DNA from: JBBDXS01 sp040902195
Lineage (GTDB): Bacteria; Chloroflexota; Dehalococcoidia; DSTF01; RBG-16-68-14
NCBI GenBank assembly: GCA_040902195.1
Contig: JBBDXS010000012.1
Span: forward strand, 70,067-134,066
Direction of reading: 5' to 3'
DNA length: 64,000 bases
Of this stretch, positions 58,967 to 64,000 are shown one piece after another. Position 1 is the stretch's first letter. Every line of letters begins with the position of its first letter. Position numbers and translations under genes: made by a program. The notes under the pieces are model-generated. The model did no database searches and was not told the origin of the DNA. It saw only the letters and a list, made by a program, of their open reading frames with translations.

Positions 58967-59838
58967 TCCTGCACCGCTCGCTCCTCTTCGTGCCGGGGAG
59001 CAGGGCAGACATGCTGGACAAGGCCGGCCAGCGCGCGGCCGACGTGCTCTGCCTCGACCTCGAGGAGTCGGTGCTGCCGGAGGAGAAGCCGCGCGCCCGC
59101 GAGCTGGTCGGGAGGGCCGTCGCGTGGTTGAGCGGCGCGGGCCGGACGGTGCAGGTAAGGCTGAACAGCATCGAGAGCGGCGAGACGCGAGACGACCTGG
59201 CAGCCGTCGTACACGCCGGCCTATCGAGTGTTCTGCTGGCGAAGACGCGCTCGCCGCAGGACGTGCGCAGCGTCGACGTGCTGCTGCGCGAGCAAGAGCT
59301 GGCGCACGACGTGAAGCCGGGCGCGATCGAGCTGGTCGTGGCGATCGAGTCGGCGGGTGCGCTGCTACGTTGCGAGGAGATCAGTCACGCCTCGACGCGG
59401 CTAAGCGCGCTGATGCTGGGCGCGGAAGACTTTGCGTTCGATATGGGCGTCCAGCGCACGCGCGAAGGCCGCGAGATCGATCACGCCCGCGCGGTGATCG
59501 CAACGTCCGCTCGCGCCGCGGGCCTCGTAGCGCTCGATACGCCGTGGGCGGACATTCAGGACATCGAGGGGCTCGTCGAGGACGCGCAGCGGGCGCGGGC
59601 GCTCGGATTCGCCGGCAAGTACATCATCCACCCGGGCCACATCGAGCCGGTGCACGGCGTCTTCAGCCCGTCTGAGGCCGACGTCGCGTCCGCGCGCAAG
59701 GTGCTCGCGGCGTGGGAAGCGGCGCAAGCGCAGGGACGCGGCGCGGTACAGCTCGATGGGCGGATGGTGGACCGGCCGATCGTCGAACGCGCGCGCAAGG
59801 TCATCGAGCAGGCGGCGGCGATTGCGAAGCGCGGCTAG
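58963..59838 (+). CDS. HpcH/HpaI aldolase / citrate-lyase beta (CitE-like) protein
   Basis: Starting at GTG 58963, 291 residues. It has SLLFVPGSRADMLDKAGQRA, VLCLDLEESVLPEEKPRAR, VVAIESAGALL and MLGAEDFAFDMGV, all characteristic of CitE-like malyl-CoA/citramalyl-CoA lyases that need Mg2+ bound by Glu and Asp. No CitD/CitF is near, so it more likely cleaves a CoA-linked or related acid than citrate. It is coupled to the preceding hydrolase. Confidence 0.9.
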   Translation: MILHRSLLFVPGSRADMLDKAGQRAADVLCLDLEESVLPEEKPRARELVGRAVAWLSGAGRTVQVRLNSIESGETRDDLAAVVHAGLSSVLLAKTRSPQDVRSVDVLLREQELAHDVKPGAIELVVAIESAGALLRCEEISHASTRLSALMLGAEDFAFDMGVQRTREGREIDHARAVIATSARAAGLVALDTPWADIQDIEGLVEDAQRARALGFAGKYIIHPGHIEPVHGVFSPSEADVASARKVLAAWEAAQAQGRGAVQLDGRMVDRPIVERARKVIEQAAAIAKRG

Positions 59839-59862
59839 CGCCTCGCCAGCACGCGCGCCCGC

Positions 59863-59886
59863 GGGAGGCCTAAAGGCCTCCCCTAC
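59863..59886 (+). repeat. CTAC hairpin repeat
   Basis: GGGAGGCCT-AA-AGGCCTCCC-CTAC, 9 perfect pairs. Confidence 0.75.
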
Positions 59887-59898
59887 AGCGTGGGCAAA

Positions 59899-60264
59899 TT
59901 ACATCTGGACGAGGCCGACGAGGTTGCCTTCGGGGTCCTCGATCTGGGCAATCGTGGGGCCGCCGGGGACGTCGATCGGACCGAAGATGGACTTGCCGCC
60001 CAGCTCTTCCGCCTTCTTCATCGACTCGCCTAGGTCCGCGACTTGGATGAACACGGCGAACGCCGACCGCTCGTTCTGCACCAGCACCCCGCCGACGCCC
60101 TCTACCGGCGGGCCTTTGCCCGGCGGAATGAGGGAGACGGGGATGGCGGCGTCGCGCGTGATGTCCCAGTCGAACATCTCGCGGTAGAACGCCTCCTGCT
60201 TGTCTCTGTCCCTGGCCTGGATCTGAAACGCGACGACGGGTCGCGGCCAATCGAAGTCCGGCAT
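59899..60264 (-). CDS. VOC-family glyoxalase-like protein
   Basis: A 121-residue protein with a single VOC module: PVVAFQIQARDRDKQEAFYR and FDWDITRDAAIPVSLIPPG, and near the end TIAQIEDPEGNLVGLVQM. The acidic and aromatic residues of the metal site are only partly visible. It is a cousin of the gene at 22946 but not closely similar. Substrate unknown. Confidence 0.82.
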   Translation of the reverse strand: MPDFDWPRPVVAFQIQARDRDKQEAFYREMFDWDITRDAAIPVSLIPPGKGPPVEGVGGVLVQNERSAFAVFIQVADLGESMKKAEELGGKSIFGPIDVPGGPTIAQIEDPEGNLVGLVQM

Positions 60265-60315
60265 GACGTTTCTCCTTCCTACGTATCGCCGCGTCTGTGT
60301 CGGACGAAACGCGGC

Positions 60316-60358
60316 GGGAGGCCTCCGCCATAGGCGGACAGGCGCCGGCCTCCCCTAC
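60316..60358 (+). repeat. CTAC hairpin repeat, nested form, at the thrC 3' end
   Basis: Outer stem GGGAGGCC / GGCCTCCC encloses an inner hairpin TCCGCC-ATA-GGCGGA, then CTAC. On the minus strand GTAG supplies the thrC stop codon. Confidence 0.7.
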
Positions 60359-61479
60359 GACGTGAGGCCCATTGCGCGCTCGACGGCGTCGAGGTCGGGC
60401 GCGACGGGCGTGAGCTCCTGCGCGAACTCGGCCATCGCGCGCTCGGGGTCTTTGAGGCCGCTGCCCGTAATGATGCAGACGACCGTCTTACCGGAGAGAT
60501 CGACGCCGTCGCGCGCGAGCTTGAGCAGCCCGGCGACGCCAGCGGCCGAGGCCGGTTCGCAGAAGACGCCCTCTTCTTGCGCCATGCGGCGGTAGGCTTC
60601 GAGGATCTCTTCGTCCGAGACGGCGCGGATGTCGCCGCCGGACTCGTCGCGCGCGGTCACGGCGCCCTGCCAGCTCGCGGGGTTGCCGATGCGGATCGCG
60701 GACGCGACGGTCTGCGGCTCCGCGATAGGCGCGCCGTGTACGAGCGGCGCGGCGCCTGCGGCCTGGAAGCCCCAGACGCGCGGCTTCCGGCTCGCGGCCT
60801 CCCGCTGGTAGTACTCGACGAAGCCGCGCCAGTACGCCGTGATGTTGCCGGCGTTGCCGACGGGCAAGCACAGCTCGTGCGGTGCGTCGCCCAGGGTGTC
60901 GACGATCTCGAAGGCGGCCGTCTTCTGTCCTTCGATGCGGTGCGGGTTGATGGAGTTCACGAGCGCGATCGGGTGCCGCCCGGTCAGCTCGCGCGCGAGA
61001 CGCAGCGCATCGTCGAAGCTGCCCTCGATCGAGATGATGCGCGCGCCGTGCGCGATCGTCTGCGCGAGCTTGCCCTCCGCGATGCGGCCGTGCGGCACGA
61101 TAACGTAGGCGTCGAGCGCGCAGTGCGCGGCGTAGGCGGCAGCCGACGCGCTCGTGTTGCCCGTCGACGCGCAGAGGACGGCGCGGTCGCCGCGTTCGAG
61201 GGCCTTCGCGACCGCAACGACCATACCGCGGTCCTTAAACGAACCGCTCGGGTTGCAGCTTTCCAGCTTGAAGTAGAGCTCCGCGCAGCCGGCCTCGCGT
61301 TCGAGCTTGACGGAGCGGATGAGAGGCGTATCGCCCTCGCCGATCGTGATCAGCGGCGTGCTGTCAGTGACGGGCAGCAGGTGGCGGTAGCGGCGGAGGA
61401 CGCCCAGGCCTCGCTCTGGCGGCTGATTGGTCACAGGCGGCTCGGCCTCAGACCGACTGGTCTGTGAGGTCGGCGACAT
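60355..61479 (-). CDS. thrC: Threonine synthase
   Basis: The 374-residue PLP enzyme has the lysine motif SGSFKDRGMVVAVAKALERG and CASTGNTSASAAAYAAHCAL, both family signatures, then PVGNAGNITAYWRGFVEYY. It converts O-phosphohomoserine to threonine. ATG 61479 overlaps the upstream coiled-coil gene by 32 nt; GTG 61434 (VTNQPPERG) is an alternative just downstream of that stop. No other threonine gene is near. Confidence 0.93.
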   Translation of the reverse strand: MSPTSQTSRSEAEPPVTNQPPERGLGVLRRYRHLLPVTDSTPLITIGEGDTPLIRSVKLEREAGCAELYFKLESCNPSGSFKDRGMVVAVAKALERGDRAVLCASTGNTSASAAAYAAHCALDAYVIVPHGRIAEGKLAQTIAHGARIISIEGSFDDALRLARELTGRHPIALVNSINPHRIEGQKTAAFEIVDTLGDAPHELCLPVGNAGNITAYWRGFVEYYQREAASRKPRVWGFQAAGAAPLVHGAPIAEPQTVASAIRIGNPASWQGAVTARDESGGDIRAVSDEEILEAYRRMAQEEGVFCEPASAAGVAGLLKLARDGVDLSGKTVVCIITGSGLKDPERAMAEFAQELTPVAPDLDAVERAMGLTS

Positions 61480-62470
61480 ATTGCTTCGTCTCGCGGATCT
61501 CGCGCTCCAGCTCCTGGATGGTACGCCGCTTGGTGCGGTCTTGCGTTGCGATGAGCTTGCGGATCTGGTCGACCACGGTCGTGCGCAGCTCCCCGACCTG
61601 TTCGTACAGCGCGTCGAGGCGCGATCCTATGCCCTCCTGCTGCCCACCGAGGCGCGCCTGCCGCTGGTCGATTGTGTCCAGACGCTCGCGAGATGCGGTG
61701 AACTCCTCCTCGAGGCGTAGCGCGCGATCTTCGAGGCGCTGGCGCTCGGCGCGGTGCAACTCGATCCGCTCCGTGAGCATCTCGAGCCGGTTTAGCTCCG
61801 AGAGCTGCTGATTGATCGCGCTCTCGAGCCGGTGCGTGACGTCGGCGTTGACGCGCGTGCGCTCGGCGATGTTCTCGTTCTCGCGTCGCAACGCGTCGAT
61901 CGCAGCGTCAATCTGCGTAAGGTTATGCTCCGCGCGATTGGCGCCTTCGAGCCCGCGCGCAGCCTTGCTCTCCGAGGACTCCAACCGCTGCTCGATCTGC
62001 TGGATCTGCTGGCGGATGAGTGAGAGGCCTTCCTGGAAACGCCGGCCGACTTCATCGACGCCAGCCTGACGGTCCAGCCACGCGGCGACCTGACGCTCGA
62101 CCTGCTCGGTGCGGCGCGCGACTTCCGTCCACTCCTGCTGGTCGCGATTGTCTTCGGCATCGCGATTGCGGCCGATGGCGTCGAGGCGTTCGCGCAGGGT
62201 GGCTTGCTCGTCCTGGAAGTGGACGAGCAAGGCGGCAGCTTGATTGAGCTCCTCCTGGAGCCGGTTCGCCTGGCTGGCGCCGAGGGACGCCTCGCGCAGA
62301 GTGACGTCCATGGTGTGGACCGTGTCGGAGAGATTTGTCCCCGTGGATTGGAGGTGCGTCACCTCCTGCTCGAGCTGGGCGACCTGCGCCTTGAGCTGGT
62401 AGAGCTGGTCTTGCACCCAGCCGCCGCTGCTGACTGCGGTCTCCGGGCCTTGCTCTCTCACCATGTGCAT
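61448..62470 (-). CDS. Long coiled-coil protein of unknown function
   Basis: A 340-residue, almost wholly helical protein with heptads such as LKAQVAQLEQEVTHLQ, LEGANRAEHNLTQIDAAID and LEREIRETKQYVADL. It contains no catalytic motif, no transmembrane segment and few aromatic residues. It follows the SurA-like gene by 9 bp and overlaps the start of thrC, so it is the middle of a short operon. It could be a structural or scaffold protein. Confidence 0.8.
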   Translation of the reverse strand: MHMVREQGPETAVSSGGWVQDQLYQLKAQVAQLEQEVTHLQSTGTNLSDTVHTMDVTLREASLGASQANRLQEELNQAAALLVHFQDEQATLRERLDAIGRNRDAEDNRDQQEWTEVARRTEQVERQVAAWLDRQAGVDEVGRRFQEGLSLIRQQIQQIEQRLESSESKAARGLEGANRAEHNLTQIDAAIDALRRENENIAERTRVNADVTHRLESAINQQLSELNRLEMLTERIELHRAERQRLEDRALRLEEEFTASRERLDTIDQRQARLGGQQEGIGSRLDALYEQVGELRTTVVDQIRKLIATQDRTKRRTIQELEREIRETKQYVADLTDQSV

Positions 62471-62479
62471 GGCTCCGGC

Positions 62480-63478
62480 CTAGAGAACATCGTTGAGCGC
62501 TTTCAAGGCGTCGTCCTGATCGAAGTTTCGCGTGACCGGGATCGTCACTGGTAGGCGATCCAGCCATTCAGACTCGTTGCGGAAGGCCACTTGCAGCTTC
62601 TGGTCGGCGGTTAGCTCGCGGGCTTCATCGCGCTCGATGACTTCAGCGATGTAGAAGAGGCCGCTCTCCTCCAGAATGTCGCTGGGCGTGTTCGGCTCGG
62701 CGCTGAAGAGATACTCCTCGACGCTCTGCGGCAACTGACCAACCGTACCGCGGGGCGACCACTCCAGATCGCCCTGGCGCGTCGAGCCCGGAGCGTCCAG
62801 CGAGAGCTCGTCTGCGACAACGGTGAACTCCTCGCCGGCGGCGAGGCGGCTCTTCGCATCTTCGGCCGTCTCGCGCGTGTCGGCGCGGATCCAGCGCCCG
62901 AGGACCTGAGGCTCGGCGTTGGGCGCAAGGAACGTGAAGTAGTCGCGGGCGCGCTGCTCGATGAGATCGGCGCGCAGCTTCTGACGGTATTCGCTTTCCT
63001 TGAGGCCGCTCTCTTCCACCTGGCGCCGGTACTCCCGTGCATACGTCTGCGCGTCGACGGTCTCTGCGAGGCCACCCTGGGTACGGACCTCCGCGGCGAT
63101 GTCTTCGTCCGTGACGTTGATGTTGAGCTCACTTCCCCCCTGGATGAGCAGGGCTTCGCGCTGCATGTCCGCGATAACGCGCTCGGGATACGTGAGGAGG
63201 TCGGCCCCGATACTCCGGCGGTCCTCGGGGAGCTCTTGATCGAGACGCCGTTCGAGTGCGCCCAGAGAGAAGCTGATGTCCCCCACCGTGAGGACCGTGT
63301 TGCCTAGGGGACGCTTTTGTGTGTCCCAGTAGCCGTAGCCGATGATGCCGGCCGCGAGCAAGATGACGGCGATAACGCCGCCGACGATGAGTATGCGATT
63401 CCAATACTCCGCATCGTCGCGGGCTGCTCGACGCCTGCGGGGAGCGGCGGTGGCCTTGAGTTTCGCCGTCTTTGCCAT
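62480..63478 (-). CDS. SurA/PrsA-like membrane-anchored foldase with parvulin-like domain
   Basis: The 332-residue protein has a basic N-terminus, one membrane segment (IVGGVIAVILLAAGIIGYGY, about residues 31-50), a SurA N-terminal helical domain, and a PpiC-like domain (GRWIRADTRETAEDAKSRLA; GDLEWSPRGTVGQLPQSVEE). It should help fold proteins outside the membrane. A coiled-coil gene starts 9 bp downstream. Whether the parvulin site is active cannot be judged by eye. Confidence 0.85.
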   Translation of the reverse strand: MAKTAKLKATAAPRRRRAARDDAEYWNRILIVGGVIAVILLAAGIIGYGYWDTQKRPLGNTVLTVGDISFSLGALERRLDQELPEDRRSIGADLLTYPERVIADMQREALLIQGGSELNINVTDEDIAAEVRTQGGLAETVDAQTYAREYRRQVEESGLKESEYRQKLRADLIEQRARDYFTFLAPNAEPQVLGRWIRADTRETAEDAKSRLAAGEEFTVVADELSLDAPGSTRQGDLEWSPRGTVGQLPQSVEEYLFSAEPNTPSDILEESGLFYIAEVIERDEARELTADQKLQVAFRNESEWLDRLPVTIPVTRNFDQDDALKALNDVL

Positions 63479-63546
63479 GGTTCCTCTGTGAGACAGAATG
63501 AGGGCGTAGCGCCCTCGTAGTCCCCGCTATCGATGTTGTAGCAGGC

Positions 63547-64000
63547 TTAGCGACGCCCGGCAAACATGCCGCTGGCGCGGATGTGCTCCGGCGTGTAGGG
63601 CAGCAGGGCCAGGTGGCGGGCGCGCTTGAGCGCGATGGCCAGCCAGCGCTGGTGCTTGGCGCAGGTGCCGGTCTTGCGGCGCGGCTCGATGCGGGCACGG
63701 TCGGAGAGAAAGCGGCGGAGGCGCATGGGGTCTTTGTAGTCAATCACCTTCACCTTTTCGACGCAGAACATGCAGACCTTGCGCCGCCCGAAGAAGCGGC
63801 GTCCGCCTCTCTCGCGGGGACCGCCCCGGTCGCGGTCGCCCTCGGGGCGATCGCCTTCGCTCCGCTCGGTACGCGGCGCAGAACGCGGAGCGGCGCCCTC
63901 GGCGGCTGGCGCGGGCTCGGAAGGCGCGGCAGCGACGGCCTCGGGCTCGGCGGCGGGCGGCGGCGCGGACTCGGCGGCGGGCGGCGGCGCGGACTCGGCG
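63547..64000 (-). CDS. rpsR: 30S ribosomal protein S18 with long N-terminal extension (partial at right edge)
   Basis: The C-terminal 75 or so residues are S18: VCMFCVEKVKVIDYKD, LSDRARIEPRRKTGTC, KRARHLALLPYT. The Cys pattern CMFC...C matches zinc-binding S18. Upstream the frame continues without a stop to base 64000, as a disordered tail rich in Ala, Pro, Glu and Arg/Gly (RGGPRERGGRR) that includes a tandem AESAPPPA repeat. The true start is beyond the window. The tail includes TERSEG, identical in type to the repeat-encoded ERSEG in dnaE. Confidence 0.9.
   Translation of the reverse strand, partial: AESAPPPAAESAPPPAAEPEAVAAAPSEPAPAAEGAAPRSAPRTERSEGDRPEGDRDRGGPRERGGRRFFGRRKVCMFCVEKVKVIDYKDPMRLRRFLSDRARIEPRRKTGTCAKHQRWLAIALKRARHLALLPYTPEHIRASGMFAGRR
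63953..64000. repeat. 24-bp tandem repeat in the rpsR extension
   Basis: Two adjacent 24-bp units (GCGGGCGGCGGCGCGGACTC plus GGCG) encode AESAPPPA repeated. The array may continue past the window edge. Confidence 0.8.

Overview
The window is GC-rich bacterial chromosomal DNA with densely packed genes on both strands. The mix points to a Chloroflexota lineage close to Dehalococcoidia: hrcA-grpE-dnaK under a CIRCE element, a dcd-ribD riboflavin block, a standalone NifU C-terminal protein, a tungsten/molybdenum aldehyde ferredoxin oxidoreductase, a ribosomal protein S18 with a long Ala/Pro/Glu-rich tail, and many short hairpin repeats. This placement is an inference from gene content; no 16S rRNA or tRNA gene was found here.

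Layout. 0-8 kb: a QueD fragment, a NYN-domain gene behind an attenuator-like leader, dcd, then riboflavin synthesis (ribD, ribE, ribBA, ribH) and two small membrane proteins. 8-18.7 kb: minus-strand metabolic genes (PEP-mobile-domain protein, isopropylmalate/tartrate-type dehydrogenase, double MaoC protein, iron-permease-like and YihY membrane proteins, SCP2-like protein, a desaturase-like ferritin-fold protein, SDR, CoA-transferase) that look like acyl-CoA or sterol-type metabolism. 18.7-22.6 kb: dnaE. 22.6-27.5 kb: fabD-fabF with small flanking genes and an orphan CHC2 zinc-finger protein. 27.5-32.4 kb: a restriction-modification pair divergent from recJ, a lipoprotein and a DUF433/DUF5615 toxin-antitoxin pair. 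32.5-36.8 kb: the heat-shock operon and a small-ORF locus. 36.9-41.7 kb: an accessory stretch with an ACR3 arsenite pump, an arsR remnant, a DUF2180 zinc protein, katG and a secreted-protein gene cut short by a repeat. 41.7-45.2 kb: fabH, a HIT protein, a KAS-II-like protein lacking catalytic residues, and an MBL-fold protein. 45-64 kb: an RNase H-like protein, a frameshifted methyltransferase, an M23 peptidase, rho, transaldolase, pyrG, moaD-like, AOR, M16 peptidase, carbonic anhydrase, two hydrolases, a CitE-like lyase, threonine synthase, a coiled-coil protein, a SurA-like foldase and rpsR.

The most distinctive property is repeats. At least four short families recur between genes and sometimes inside them. 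One is a hairpin whose stem sequence varies with compensating changes while the 3' flank CTAC stays fixed. Repeats appear to have changed protein ends or linkers: they are in frame in dnaE, probably in rpsR, at the 3' end of recJ, at the 3' ends of moaD and thrC (the moaD product ends GGA instead of GG), and they truncate a secreted-protein gene.

Promoters are often of the extended -10 type (TG-N-TANNNT). Several genes (dcd, recJ, the DUF433 antitoxin, the NifU-like gene) have a -10 hexamer 6-9 nt before the start codon and no Shine-Dalgarno, suggesting leaderless mRNAs. Candidate new biology includes the attenuator-only leader of the NYN gene, the palindrome inside the promoter spacer of a DinB-type gene, a possible small RNA between pyrG and moaD, the KAS-like protein missing its cysteine and first histidine, and the desaturase-like protein missing both expected ExxH glutamates.
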